Source: GCA-2720865 sp047630275 (GTDB lineage Bacteria; Bdellovibrionota; Bacteriovoracia; Bacteriovoracales; Bacteriovoracaceae). From it: DNA of 64,000 nt. Below, one piece after another: positions 42,091-51,433 of the stretch. The notes under the pieces are model-generated. The model searched no databases. It saw only the letters and a list, made by a program, of their open reading frames with translations, and had not been told where the DNA came from. Every line of letters starts with the position of its first letter. Positions within the stretch are counted from its first letter, which is position 1. Location: contig JBLHVN010000003.1 of assembly GCA_047630275.1 (NCBI GenBank), forward strand, positions 310,001 to 374,000. Direction: 5' to 3'. The translations under genes and the position numbers were made by a program.

Positions 42091-43299
42091 ATGGCCATGT
42101 ACAGTTACAAAGGTCTCGATAAGACTGGCAAAGAAATTAAAAATACTATTTCCGCTGAAACTCTAAGTCAGGCCAAGTCCAAGCTTAGAACTTCTGGGAT
42201 TATGCTCATTGATATTAAGGCTCAAAAGTCTAATACCCAAAAAAAGGGTGAACTGTCTTTTGGAAATAGCGTTGGTTTTGAAGACCTCTCCCTAATGACA
42301 AGACAGCTGGCAACATTAGTTAAAGCTAAGATTCAAATTGTTGAAGCCTTCTCTGCCCTAATGGATCAAACAGAAAATCCAAAACTTAAAGTCATTCTTG
42401 CTGAAGTAAGGCAAAAAGTTAATGAAGGGACAGGAATTGGTGCTGCCCTATCTGCTTATCCTAAGATCTTTAACAATGTTTACGTCAATATGGTTGAAGC
42501 TGGTGAAGCTTCAGGAAACTTAGAAGTAGTCCTCTTGAGGCTCGCAGATTTTACTGAGGCTCAGGTTAAGCTTAAAAGAAAAGTTCAAGGAGCTATGCTC
42601 TACCCACTTATCATGTCCGGCATTGGGTCTTTGATGATGGGAGTAATCTTCATCTTTGTCATCCCGAAGATTACGAAGATCTTTGTTTCTATGAAAAAAG
42701 AACTTCCACTGCCAACAAAGATTTGTATTTGGATTTCTGAATTCTTGCAAAGCTATTGGTGGTCTATACCCCTTGTCCTTTTTGGCGCTTACTGGCTTTT
42801 TAATAAGTGGAAGGCCACTCCTAAAGGTGAATCCGCATGGCATGCAATTGTTTTAAAGCTTCCTATCGTAGGGAAACTTGTAACGATGATCAATGTCAGT
42901 CGTTTTTCCTCAACTTTAGCGACGCTTTTAAATTCTGGTGTACCTATTTTAACGGCCATGCGTATCGTCAAAAACTTAATCTCAAATGTTCATATGCAAA
43001 AAGCAGTTGAAGAGTCGAGGTCAAACATCCAAGAAGGCGCCTCCATGGCCCCTCCCCTCATCGCCTGCGGGCACTTCCCTGTTATGGTGACTCATATGAT
43101 TAAACTTGGTGAGAGCTCCGGTGAGATTGAACCTATGCTTCAAATTGTGGCAGAGAATTATGAAGATCAAGTTGATGCAAAGCTTAGTGGACTAACCTCC
43201 ACCCTAGAACCTATAATGATAGTCGCGATGGGTATTTCTGTAGCCTTTATTGTGTTTGCCGTTGTTGTTCCTATGATGGAGCTAAATCAGGTCCGTTAA
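42091..43299 (+). CDS. gspF: Type II secretion inner-membrane protein GspF
   Basis: 402 residues with the T2SSF fold: a cytoplasmic helical domain, then membrane segments (YPLIMSGIGSLMMGVIFIFV, WWSIPLVLFGAYWLF and the C-terminal IMIVAMGISVAFIVFAVVV). LARQLATLVKA-like LMTRQLATLVKAKI and GEASGNLE are the family repeats. GspF is the platform around which the pseudopilus is built. It follows gspE after 9 nt. Confidence 0.95.
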   Translation: MAMYSYKGLDKTGKEIKNTISAETLSQAKSKLRTSGIMLIDIKAQKSNTQKKGELSFGNSVGFEDLSLMTRQLATLVKAKIQIVEAFSALMDQTENPKLKVILAEVRQKVNEGTGIGAALSAYPKIFNNVYVNMVEAGEASGNLEVVLLRLADFTEAQVKLKRKVQGAMLYPLIMSGIGSLMMGVIFIFVIPKITKIFVSMKKELPLPTKICIWISEFLQSYWWSIPLVLFGAYWLFNKWKATPKGESAWHAIVLKLPIVGKLVTMINVSRFSSTLATLLNSGVPILTAMRIVKNLISNVHMQKAVEESRSNIQEGASMAPPLIACGHFPVMVTHMIKLGESSGEIEPMLQIVAENYEDQVDAKLSGLTSTLEPIMIVAMGISVAFIVFAVVVPMMELNQVR

Positions 43300-43308
43300 A
43301 ACACGATA

Positions 43309-43336
43309 TTGACCAATACCTGACAAAAAATATTTT
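43309..43336 (+). promoter_or_regulatory. Possible internal promoter before gspG
   Basis: TTGACC and TATTTT with 16-nt spacing in the 72-nt gap between gspF and gspG, the largest gap in the operon. AAGGAG then precedes the gspG ATG. This would let the abundant major pseudopilin be made at a higher level. Confidence 0.35.
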
Positions 43337-43371
43337 ATTTTAGTTTATATTAGCCTTAAGGAGCTTATTTT

Positions 43372-43845
43372 ATGAATCTGTGGAAAAGACAGGCTAGCGT
43401 TGCCAAAGAAGTATTAAAAACAAACTCTGGTTTCTCACTCGTTGAGATCCTAGTTGCCCTAACCCTAATTGGTTTGGCCGGTACTTTTGTTGTTGGTAAA
43501 ATCTTTCAAAGTTTAGATGACGGTAAGGTTAGTACCGCCAATATTCAAATGGGTGGATTTGCCAATCAGCTTAAAGAATTTCGAAGAAAATGTAATTTCT
43601 ATCCTGACACAACCCAAGGGCTAGATGCGCTGATTGCAGCCCCCTCGGGACGCGAGTGTAAGAACTATCCACCAGATGGATTCCTAGATTCAGGAAGTAT
43701 CCCTCTTGATCCATGGGAAAACGAATTCATTTACGAATCTGATGGAAAAAAATTCACAATCAAGTCTTTAGGATCTGACGGTGAAGAAGGTGGTGATGGT
43801 CCACATGATTCGGATATCTACTACCCACCAAAGAAAAAGAACTAA
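43372..43845 (+). CDS. gspG: Major pseudopilin GspG
   Basis: 157 residues. Prepilin peptidase site is NSG-FSLVEILVALTL with Glu5, after a 21-residue leader that is long for the family. The C-terminal part includes DPWENEFIYES and DGEEGGDGPHDSDI, the Ca-binding tail typical of GspG. It forms the pseudopilus shaft. A strong AAGGAG lies 8 nt before the ATG. Confidence 0.95.
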   Translation: MNLWKRQASVAKEVLKTNSGFSLVEILVALTLIGLAGTFVVGKIFQSLDDGKVSTANIQMGGFANQLKEFRRKCNFYPDTTQGLDALIAAPSGRECKNYPPDGFLDSGSIPLDPWENEFIYESDGKKFTIKSLGSDGEEGGDGPHDSDIYYPPKKKN

Positions 43846-43851
43846 GACCTT

Positions 43852-44532
43852 ATGAATAATCAGGCCATCAAGAATGAAAAGGGATTCTCCCTGATAGAAG
43901 TTTTGGTGGCCATCACTTTAGTTTCCATAGTTTTCGCTATCTTTGCCGGCTTCAGTTTTAGCGAAGCCGATGACCTTGAAGGCGCTGTCAGTGATGTTGA
44001 ACGGGCCGTAAGGTTCAGTGTGGACGAAGCTGCTCTTAGGAATGTAATCGTTCGCACAAGGTTTTACTTAGATGGCTCCCCACAGAAAATGTCTGTGGAA
44101 TATGGCCCCGATGACTCTTTTGTCATCCCGTTAAGCCAAATTGAGGTTCCTACCTCTTCAGTTTTAGATAAAGAAAAAAATGATAAGAAAGATAAAGAGT
44201 TCAATAAAAAATTCAACCGTGTTCCAGAATTTAGCGATGGACCAAGAGAAGTAAACGATACAGTTAGAGTTGTTGGTGTTGGATCTGCATTGACTGGTCT
44301 TCTCTTTTTAGATGGTCAAGCTTCAATCTACGCCTATCCTACAGGAGAAAAAGATGGAGGAATCGTCATTCTTTCTAATCAAAAGCAAATGGTTGGCGTT
44401 ACATTTACCCCTTTTCTCTTAGGATTTGATAAAATAAGAAAGAATATTGACCCCGATGTTAGCCTCGATGAATTGCCTGAAGAGCAAGATAAGATGGCCA
44501 AGGAGATGTTTGAGTCGTGGATAAAAAAATAA
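43852..44532 (+). CDS. gspH: Minor pseudopilin GspH
   Basis: 226 residues with KG-FSLIEVLVAITLVSI as the prepilin cleavage and helix. It is placed as GspH by its position after gspG, and the globular part is longer than usual. A charged insert (KEKNDKKDKEFNKKFN) lies in the middle. It overlaps gspI by 16 nt. Confidence 0.8.
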   Translation: MNNQAIKNEKGFSLIEVLVAITLVSIVFAIFAGFSFSEADDLEGAVSDVERAVRFSVDEAALRNVIVRTRFYLDGSPQKMSVEYGPDDSFVIPLSQIEVPTSSVLDKEKNDKKDKEFNKKFNRVPEFSDGPREVNDTVRVVGVGSALTGLLFLDGQASIYAYPTGEKDGGIVILSNQKQMVGVTFTPFLLGFDKIRKNIDPDVSLDELPEEQDKMAKEMFESWIKK

Positions 44533-45020
44533 TCAGTAACCAAAAAGGAATGTCCTTGATAGAGGTTATGATTGCCATGACAGTCTTTGCTGTTTTCGTT
44601 TCTGTCTTTGTTATGACTAACGGATCGAACTTAACAGACTCCCGCAATTTTAAAGACGAACTTAAATTAAGAGACCTGGCATCAACTGCGATTAACGAAA
44701 TACTTGTTAATCCACCGACCCTAAATGAAGGGCTAACATTAAGCCCTGAAACAAAACCAGTTGAAGATAACCCAGGCTATACATACACAGTTGAGTGGAA
44801 GAAATTTGAGCTCCCGGACTATACCAAGATGATGGGAGAGAATAATGAAGACCCACAAGCCGTCTTTCAAAAGAAAGTCTTTGAACAAGTGAAGAATAAT
44901 ATGGAACTCATGGTTTGGCAGCTTGCTGTTGAAGTAAGAAGCCTTGATTCAAATATGAGTTACCGTCTGGCCACATGGATATACAATAAAGACGCTAAAG
45001 TTAAACTTTCTGGATTTTAA
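44517..45020 (+). CDS. gspI: Minor pseudopilin GspI
   Basis: GTG start inside the gspH end; 167 residues. The prepilin site is QKG-MSLIEVMIAMTVFAV. The remainder includes LASTAINEIL and WQLAVEVRS, as expected for GspI, which nucleates the tip complex with GspJ and GspK. The gspJ gene follows after 3 nt. Confidence 0.88.
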   Translation: MDKKIISNQKGMSLIEVMIAMTVFAVFVSVFVMTNGSNLTDSRNFKDELKLRDLASTAINEILVNPPTLNEGLTLSPETKPVEDNPGYTYTVEWKKFELPDYTKMMGENNEDPQAVFQKKVFEQVKNNMELMVWQLAVEVRSLDSNMSYRLATWIYNKDAKVKLSGF

Positions 45021-45023
45021 AAA

Positions 45024-45884
45024 ATGATAAGAAACCAATCGGGATTCACCATTTTAGAGGTCTTATTGTCTACGACAATACTTGCCTTTCTAATGTTAGG
45101 GGTGAATACGATTGTTTCAAATAGTACAGAGACTAAAGATATAGTAACGACGGAAGACAGGGCCTATCTTCAAATCTATACCGCCCTAAACCGGTTTGAA
45201 GTGGATTTTATCCAAATCTACTCTCCTCTTTATTTTACCGTCAAAGAACAGAGCTTAGACGAAGCCGCTAAAGAACGCGCTGACGACGAAGCTTCGGATA
45301 GAGATACATACGATAATCCAAACCTTGCTTATCAAGGTAGTGAAAAGTACCCCACCATTAGCCGAAAAGGCGAACCTATTGGGGCTATTGTTAATGAAGA
45401 TAAGAACTCCTTGATCTTCTCTACAATGAGCAATAGAAGAAAGATTCAAGATGCAAAAGAATCCCGCTATGCATGGGTAAAGTATTCTCTAGGAAAAGTC
45501 TCCGACGATGAAGACTTACAAGGTGAAGAGCTTATCAGAAACTACACCGCCCTTGATCCCTATTCAAAAGAATTTGATTGGAAAAATACAGAGAGCCAAG
45601 TCTTACTTCAAAATGTGAAGTCTCTTACTTTTTGGTTCTATGATAAAGCAAAAGAGAAATGGGTAGACCGCCTTACTGATACGGGAGTCGATCAAGAAAC
45701 ACCTCGGGCAGTCAGGATAAACTTAGTTTGGATAAATGACCTTGGAAATGAAATAGAATTTGAAAGAACCTTTAGGCCCCTTTGGCCTTACTTTGATACA
45801 ATTAGTGACGAAAAAGACCGCCAAGCCGCCCTTAAGCCAAAGGCGGGAAATGCCCCAGGGGCTGAAGAAGATGAAGTTGAATAA
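45024..45884 (+). CDS. gspJ: Minor pseudopilin GspJ
   Basis: 286 residues with QSG-FTILEVLLSTTILAFL as the prepilin helix. A large globular part contains LQNVKSLTFWFYD and PRAVRINLVW, both typical of GspJ, and a polar Glu-rich end (GAEEDEVE). It forms the pseudopilus tip with GspI and GspK. It overlaps gspK by 14 nt. Confidence 0.9.
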   Translation: MIRNQSGFTILEVLLSTTILAFLMLGVNTIVSNSTETKDIVTTEDRAYLQIYTALNRFEVDFIQIYSPLYFTVKEQSLDEAAKERADDEASDRDTYDNPNLAYQGSEKYPTISRKGEPIGAIVNEDKNSLIFSTMSNRRKIQDAKESRYAWVKYSLGKVSDDEDLQGEELIRNYTALDPYSKEFDWKNTESQVLLQNVKSLTFWFYDKAKEKWVDRLTDTGVDQETPRAVRINLVWINDLGNEIEFERTFRPLWPYFDTISDEKDRQAALKPKAGNAPGAEEDEVE

Positions 45885-47253
45885 AAAGAACTTATTAAAA
45901 AATGAAGAAGGAGTGGCCATCTTAATGGTCATGGCCGCTATTGCTTTAATGACTTTTTTATTAGTTGATTTTACCTTTGAAACGAAACTCAATAAGATCA
46001 AGGCTTATAATCAAATTGAAAAAGACCAAGCGAGAATGAACGCTGAAGCGGGGCTCACTTTCGCTATGGCCAAGTTAAAGCTCTACCAAGAAGGGCGTAA
46101 TTATATAGAAAAGACCGAGGCTCTAAAAGGAGTCGTCAACCCAAGTGATATTGAAAGCATTGTGACAATGCCCTTTATCTTCCCTATTCCTGCCAACCTA
46201 GGAAAAGACCTTCAGGCTAAGACGGCCATTCAAGAGTTTAGTAAATCAGCTATTCTTCAAGGCTCACTTCAACTCACCATCACTCCTGTAGGTGGCTTTT
46301 TAAATCCTAATAATATGAGGATCAAAAAGAAGAAAAAAGGTGAGGAAGACCAAGACCGGGAAGCTGATCAAGATTCAGACCAAGAGGGCGATGATAAAAA
46401 GAAGATGGCACCTCAGGCCTATATTGAAAATAAATTAGTTGAGACTCTTGAGAAAGCGTTCAATGACAAGCGAGAGTCTGACGATGAATTTGATAATCTT
46501 TACGGTAATCTTCAGCCAAAAATGCTTATCAAAGAATTAAAGTACTTTGTTAATTCCCCTGAGAACTTTATAGACTCGGAGAAAGCCGAAATTGAACAGA
46601 TTTACTCAAAGGCCGAAGTCACTCCAAAGCATGCTCCTATGACTACAATTGACGAGCTGTACTTGCTTCAGGGATGGAGTGATGAGCTAGTTGAGCTTAT
46701 TAAAGACCGCTTGGCCACGCATGAAGTAACGATCATTCCTGTAAATAAATTAAATGAAGACCAACTAGATATCCTCTTCCCTAATATTACTGATGAACAA
46801 AAAGAAGAGTTCTTTAAGCATAGAGATGGGGATCCAGAAACTGGTGATCCACCAAATAAATTTAAGAATGCTGGAGAATTTAAGGCCCTTATTGTCGGAA
46901 CCTTAGGTGTTGTTTCTGATAAGGATTATGAGGAGAGGTCAAAAGAATTTGAAAATGCAGGTTTAAAGATTGGAGTAGCAGGAAAGCTGTATAAAGTAGA
47001 AAGTATCGGTGAATACAATAGAGCACGCTATCGCTTGGTCGCCTTTATAGACTTACCAATTAAGCCGGTGCCGGTAAAAAAGAAGAAGAAAAAAGAGGAT
47101 GATAAAGAAGTCAAACCAGAAGTTGATCCGGACCGCGACCCAGAAGACGATGATCAGATTGCTGACAATGATCCTGAAAAGGATAAAGATAAGGAAAAAG
47201 TCCCGCCCCTTCAATTGATGAATCCAAGAGTCGTCGAAATCCGACTCAATTAA
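45871..47253 (+). CDS. gspK: Minor pseudopilin GspK, extended
   Basis: The frame is open from 45760, but ATG 45871 gives the right prepilin leader (MKLNKKNLLKNEEG then VAILMVMAAIALM); 460 residues, against about 320 typically. GspK usually lacks Glu5, and here too the position is not Glu. The globular domain includes PMTTIDELYLLQGWSDEL, a diagnostic GspK segment. Lysine/acid-rich inserts lie at about residues 150-180 and 405-445, so the excess length is low-complexity. Confidence 0.9.
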   Translation: MKLNKKNLLKNEEGVAILMVMAAIALMTFLLVDFTFETKLNKIKAYNQIEKDQARMNAEAGLTFAMAKLKLYQEGRNYIEKTEALKGVVNPSDIESIVTMPFIFPIPANLGKDLQAKTAIQEFSKSAILQGSLQLTITPVGGFLNPNNMRIKKKKKGEEDQDREADQDSDQEGDDKKKMAPQAYIENKLVETLEKAFNDKRESDDEFDNLYGNLQPKMLIKELKYFVNSPENFIDSEKAEIEQIYSKAEVTPKHAPMTTIDELYLLQGWSDELVELIKDRLATHEVTIIPVNKLNEDQLDILFPNITDEQKEEFFKHRDGDPETGDPPNKFKNAGEFKALIVGTLGVVSDKDYEERSKEFENAGLKIGVAGKLYKVESIGEYNRARYRLVAFIDLPIKPVPVKKKKKKEDDKEVKPEVDPDRDPEDDDQIADNDPEKDKDKEKVPPLQLMNPRVVEIRLN

Positions 47254-47291
47254 TCAAGTAACTTAAAGTACCAAATTTTAATGCTCTAAGG

Positions 47292-47297
47292 TAGAAT
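47292..47297 (+). promoter_or_regulatory. -10 box 6 nt before gspL
   Basis: TAGAAT then 6 nt then the gspL ATG, with no ribosome binding site. A 50-nt gap separates gspK and gspL, so gspLMN may have a promoter that yields a leaderless message. The -35 is weak. Confidence 0.4.
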
Positions 47298-47303
47298 AAA
47301 TAC

Positions 47304-48896
47304 ATGAATATATTGGCCATCGACTTAGGTACTTATGCTGTAAAATACGCTTATTGCGTACTAGAAAAAAAGCAAATCATTGTTCAATCTCATGGACTAG
47401 TCGTCATTGATGAGATCAGAAAAGATCTACCTGAAGATATAAGCTTAGAGGAAATTCAACTCGATATCGTTAAGAACTTTGTTCAAGAATTTCCCGATTC
47501 AAAGATCATCACTCATATTCCTATTGATATGATCACAACCCGTTATCTTTCGCTTCCGGTGAATAATAAAAAGAAAGCGGAACTTATGATTCCTTTTCAA
47601 TTAGATGAGAACCTCCCCTTTCCTATAACTGAGGCTCACTACTCTAGCTATATTCAAAGGATTGATGATCACTCAGAGGCGCAAGTATCTATTGCGCCAA
47701 TTGGTCAGTTTGAAGCTTTGTATCTAAAGTTAGAAAACAAAGACATCATGCCTCACCTTATGGCGTCAGAATTGGCCTATATCCAATCCTATGCAGAGCA
47801 AAGCCCTAACTCTAGCTCTTACGCCATTATTGATATTGGTCATCAATTCACTAAAGGTTATTTTATTCATAATAAGAACGTGATCTCTAATCACCTCTCT
47901 TATATAGCAGGCTCCGTCATTGATGATGTTATCTCTGAAACTTATGAGATCCCTCTTGATCAAGCCGTTACCTACAAACATCAGAACTGCTTTCTCTTAA
48001 CTGACGCTCAGTATGAAACAGTTAACAAAGATCAAAAAGAGTTCGCTCTTCTAATGAAGCAGATCTTTACTCCCCTGATTCAAGATTTAAAAAGATGGGA
48101 ATTAGGCTTTAGAGTAAAGTATGGTCGCCCAGTTGATAGAATCTATATCACCGGTGGAACCAGCAATATCAACAATATTAATAATTTTCTAAGCATTGAA
48201 TTAGGCATTAAGGTTGAACACTTACCTGAGCCCCATGACTTTATCTTAGATGATGATATTTTAGAGGAGTCTGGAAACCTACTCTCCTCTATCTTTACTA
48301 TGACGGCTTCTCAAAGGGCCAAGAATCCTCCCGCTAATATGCTAAGTGGGAATTTTTCTGGTTCAACAACGGCCAGTCTGCCAATTCACTCAACTTCATT
48401 TATCTTATCAAGGGCCTTAATCCTTCTCGTTGTTTTCTCTTTCTTTATGGGAGCTGAGAAGATCTTCTTTCTAAACTCAGAAGAAAAGAAACTCAACACA
48501 AAGATTACAAAGCTTTTAAAGAACTCAGCTCTTGGTCTTACTTCAAAAGACCGGAGAGATTATAAAAGAGACCCTTCTAAGCTGCTTAAAAAGATTAAAT
48601 CTAAAAATGCTGGAGTCCTTAAAGAAATAGAGACCATTAAAAAAGCACTCAAAGTTAATGCTTTAAAGTCTCTTAGTGAACTTCATACTTACTTATCAAA
48701 GAATGAAAATATTCACCTGACACTTTTTGAATCAGCAAATGGTCAAGTCAAAACCCAGTTTAGAAGTAAGTCCGCTGATGATTTAAAAGTTCTTCAAAGA
48801 ACTCTCCAGGATCTTCCTTTAGCAAATAAAAAGATAAGGTACCAATCAAGCAACCCCCTTCTTTTAAGTATGGACTTTAGTGAGGATCAAAGATGA
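47304..48896 (+). CDS. gspL: Type II secretion protein GspL (PilM-like actin fold)
   Basis: 530 residues. The N-terminal domain is actin-like as in PilM (MNILAIDLGTYAVKYAY, AIIDIGHQFTKGYF, RIYITGGTSNIN). One membrane segment lies at about 366-388, then a periplasmic ferredoxin-like domain. GspL recruits GspE to the membrane and pairs with GspM. The actin fold keeps more PilM-like motifs than proteobacterial GspL. It overlaps gspM by 4 nt. Confidence 0.9.
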   Translation: MNILAIDLGTYAVKYAYCVLEKKQIIVQSHGLVVIDEIRKDLPEDISLEEIQLDIVKNFVQEFPDSKIITHIPIDMITTRYLSLPVNNKKKAELMIPFQLDENLPFPITEAHYSSYIQRIDDHSEAQVSIAPIGQFEALYLKLENKDIMPHLMASELAYIQSYAEQSPNSSSYAIIDIGHQFTKGYFIHNKNVISNHLSYIAGSVIDDVISETYEIPLDQAVTYKHQNCFLLTDAQYETVNKDQKEFALLMKQIFTPLIQDLKRWELGFRVKYGRPVDRIYITGGTSNINNINNFLSIELGIKVEHLPEPHDFILDDDILEESGNLLSSIFTMTASQRAKNPPANMLSGNFSGSTTASLPIHSTSFILSRALILLVVFSFFMGAEKIFFLNSEEKKLNTKITKLLKNSALGLTSKDRRDYKRDPSKLLKKIKSKNAGVLKEIETIKKALKVNALKSLSELHTYLSKNENIHLTLFESANGQVKTQFRSKSADDLKVLQRTLQDLPLANKKIRYQSSNPLLLSMDFSEDQR

Positions 48897-49522
48897 CAGA
48901 AAAGAAGCCGATCTTTCGATACGTAGATGAGTTTATCTTTAAGCAGGTTGATGCGCTTAAATCAAGTCAGCCTTATCAAGACCTCATCAGACAAATGAGT
49001 TCTCTTTCAGATTTTCAATTAAAAACAGTCAATCAAGTCATTAGCCTCCTTCTCGTTTTTCTTCCAATCCTCCTATTTATAATTCTATGGGTTGTTAATA
49101 TTAGTTTTAATAATAGCCTCGATAAAAAAAGAGAAATCCTTGCTGAGATCAATAGATTCTCTAGCTCTCAAAAACAATTACAGTCTCTTGGTAGGAATAT
49201 AATTTCTGGAGCAGCTATAAATAGCCGGGGTGAATTTGGAAAGCAAATTAGTAATTCTATGGCGACCGCTGGCGCAAACAGATCTAACGTAAAAGCCTTA
49301 AATTTTGAATCAACTCCAAAAGATGGAATTGTTAATTCTACGGGAGTGGCTTCATTTGAAAATATTAGTACAAAAGTCTTAAGCGCTTTTTTAGCAGATT
49401 TAGCTGGTCGCAGTAAGTTTAGAGTTTCAGCATTAATGGTAAAGAAGAATTTAAAAGATAATGTGGTCAAAGGTCAGGTTCAATTACAGCATTATGGTCG
49501 CGCCCCCGAGGGAGCTAAATGA
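48893..49522 (+). CDS. gspM: Type II secretion protein GspM
   Basis: 209 residues. One membrane segment at about 45-67 (VISLLLVFLPILLFIILWVV), a coiled coil after it, and a C-terminal alpha/beta domain. Assigned by position between gspL and gspN and by this topology, as sequence conservation in GspM is low. Overlaps both neighbours by 4 nt. Confidence 0.85.
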   Translation: MTEKKPIFRYVDEFIFKQVDALKSSQPYQDLIRQMSSLSDFQLKTVNQVISLLLVFLPILLFIILWVVNISFNNSLDKKREILAEINRFSSSQKQLQSLGRNIISGAAINSRGEFGKQISNSMATAGANRSNVKALNFESTPKDGIVNSTGVASFENISTKVLSAFLADLAGRSKFRVSALMVKKNLKDNVVKGQVQLQHYGRAPEGAK

Positions 49523-50457
49523 GTAGCGTAGATAAAAAAGTAGTCGAAAATAAAATTGAAGACGAAATCTATTTGAACAAGATTCCTTATTTCCTTATCG
49601 CAATCTTTTCTTTTGTCTTTATAAGCTTAGCTTTTATTTTAAATTTTCCTTTAGAAGAAAAGGTTCAAGGAGCCATAACAAAAGCCTTAAAATCAAATAA
49701 GTCCTGCCAGGTCTCTTATTCAGAGATGGACTTCTCTCTTTTTCTTTTACCAAGTTTTAATTTAAAGGATGTCAGCCTTCCTGGTCGTTGCTTTGGAAGT
49801 TCTAGCGCTGGTGGACTTAATTTCTCTAATGTAGATATTGATATAGTCAGGCCCACTGTGCTCCCTCCGGGAGTGTTAATTGAAACTAAGATTAAAGATA
49901 AAATAACAAACCTGAATGTCTTTGCTTCAATGGGTATTACTTCGGCTTCTATTAGAGTTGAAAAATCCATTGTAGAAGGTAACCTTATTGCAAAAGCTGG
50001 AAACCTTCCCCTTAAGTTAAAAGGTACTCTTTCAGTAGATGCCCTCTTAGATACAGACTATAAGATTCCAACGGCAGGAAGCTTTCATATCACCTCAAAG
50101 GACTTAACCCTTCCTCCACAGATGATTATGATCTTACAATTAAAAAGCCTCTCCCTCGCTCCTTTAGTTTTGAAAGGAAATTTAAAAGATGGAATCGTTA
50201 GGCTCCTTCGTTTTCAAGTCGGAAATGCACAAAGTAAGATTGAAGCCATCTTCACAAACGGCGTTATCACTCTAAATAAAAAGAACCCTCGCCTCCATAA
50301 AGCAGACCTAGAAGGAAAGATCAGGTTCGGTGAAGACTTTCTCACGGAATACCCTATTCTCAATGCTTTTTTAGGAAAGGCTAAGAAAGATGAAAAAGGT
50401 TTTTATACAGTTGAGCTTAAGGGTCTCCTTAGCCAGCTCAGACCAAAGCTTCTGTAG
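49519..50457 (+). CDS. gspN: Type II secretion protein GspN
   Basis: 312 residues. One N-terminal membrane segment (FLIAIFSFVFISLAFIL) is followed by a beta-rich periplasmic domain (VSYSEMDFSLFLLPSFNLKDVS, FHITSKDLTL, LKGNLKDGIVR). The AsmA-like beta pattern is that of the GspN type found in delta-proteobacterial clusters. It ends the secretion genes. No terminator is seen before the polyprenyl synthase gene, 37 nt later. Confidence 0.82.
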   Translation: MSSVDKKVVENKIEDEIYLNKIPYFLIAIFSFVFISLAFILNFPLEEKVQGAITKALKSNKSCQVSYSEMDFSLFLLPSFNLKDVSLPGRCFGSSSAGGLNFSNVDIDIVRPTVLPPGVLIETKIKDKITNLNVFASMGITSASIRVEKSIVEGNLIAKAGNLPLKLKGTLSVDALLDTDYKIPTAGSFHITSKDLTLPPQMIMILQLKSLSLAPLVLKGNLKDGIVRLLRFQVGNAQSKIEAIFTNGVITLNKKNPRLHKADLEGKIRFGEDFLTEYPILNAFLGKAKKDEKGFYTVELKGLLSQLRPKLL

Positions 50458-50480
50458 ACTTGTAAGAACTGCCGGAATTT

Positions 50481-50486
50481 GATAAT
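50481..50486 (+). promoter_or_regulatory. -10-like box before the polyprenyl synthase gene
   Basis: GATAAT, 8 nt, ATG 50495, with no ribosome binding site. It suggests a possible leaderless start, as for gspL, but the box is not a full match. Confidence 0.3.
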
Positions 50487-50494
50487 TTCCCTCC

Positions 50495-51433
50495 ATGAAA
50501 ATTGATCAGTTGCAAAAAAACATAGAAGCTCATCTAGAGGTTCACTTAAGAAAGATGCTTCCTAAGCATTCTATTAGTGAAGCCTACCTATATGCCAGCC
50601 TCCCCCCTGGGAAGCTGTTTCGGCCCCTTTTAAGCGCTGGAGTGTTCCTTTTTCATAACCCTGATCAAGTTGGAGAATTTGAAGATCATCAAAGTGCCCC
50701 TTCAAAGCTAGCTTCCTTTTTAGAACTCCACCATGCCTATACACTTGTCCATGACGATATGCCTTGCATGGATGATGATGACATGAGGCGTGGTAAACCT
50801 TCTACCCATAAGAAGTTTGGTCAGTGGCAGGCGCTTCTTGTTGGCGATGGCCTCTTAGGAGCAAGCTGGCAATTGCTTACCCAGATAAAACATAAAGACC
50901 TCCTCAGCTATTTAAATTACGCCACTTGGTGCTTAGGTCCAAAAGGCCTTTTACAAGGACAGGTCTTAGACCTCTCAGAAGAGATGACCCTCTCATTTGA
51001 AAATCTTATTGAGACTCATAAACTTAAGACCGCTAGGCTTATACAAGCTTCTTTAGTAGGGGGCTATCTTTTGAGCCCCCACCCCAATATGAAAACGGCG
51101 AAGGCCTACCACCGTTTAGGAGAAGCGCTAGGGATAAGCTTTCAATTGCTCGATGATTTAACCGAGCTCACAGAGAGCTTAGGTGAACATGAGAAAAAAG
51201 TGAATCCTTGGATTTGGGCCAAGACTGAGTCCACAAGATCTCTAATTGATAACTTAAACCTAGTTACGAAACTAGTTCCTAAAGAAGCAGAGCTCCTTCA
51301 AGAAATCCTAGCGCTGTATTTTAAAGGAATAAGTAAAAAAATAGGGCCCGAAATGGACCCTCTTAATCAATTTATAAGTGATGAAGACTTAAGACCAATT
51401 ATATCGCTCTTGAAGGTTTTGGGTCACGCTTAA
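50495..51433 (+). CDS. ispA: Polyprenyl (farnesyl/geranylgeranyl) diphosphate synthase
   Basis: 312 residues. The first aspartate-rich motif is HDDMPCMDDDDMRRGKPS, of the bacterial short-chain type with two extra residues. The second motif reads FQLLDDLTEL, with Glu in place of the last Asp of DDxxD. PPGKLFRPLLSAGV and LGDGLL-like VGDGLLGASW also fit. It adds isopentenyl diphosphate to make C15 or C20 units. It overlaps the convergent merR-type gene by 45 nt. Confidence 0.88.
   Translation: MKIDQLQKNIEAHLEVHLRKMLPKHSISEAYLYASLPPGKLFRPLLSAGVFLFHNPDQVGEFEDHQSAPSKLASFLELHHAYTLVHDDMPCMDDDDMRRGKPSTHKKFGQWQALLVGDGLLGASWQLLTQIKHKDLLSYLNYATWCLGPKGLLQGQVLDLSEEMTLSFENLIETHKLKTARLIQASLVGGYLLSPHPNMKTAKAYHRLGEALGISFQLLDDLTELTESLGEHEKKVNPWIWAKTESTRSLIDNLNLVTKLVPKEAELLQEILALYFKGISKKIGPEMDPLNQFISDEDLRPIISLLKVLGHA

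Noticed and set aside
45760..45870. Longer N-terminus of GspK
   Set aside because: It lies entirely within gspJ in another frame and would put the prepilin cleavage site 51 residues from the start; ATG 45871 gives a normal leader.
51389..51433. Frameshift between the polyprenyl synthase and merR-type genes
   Set aside because: The two genes are convergent and simply overlap at their 3' ends; both frames have intact family C-termini.
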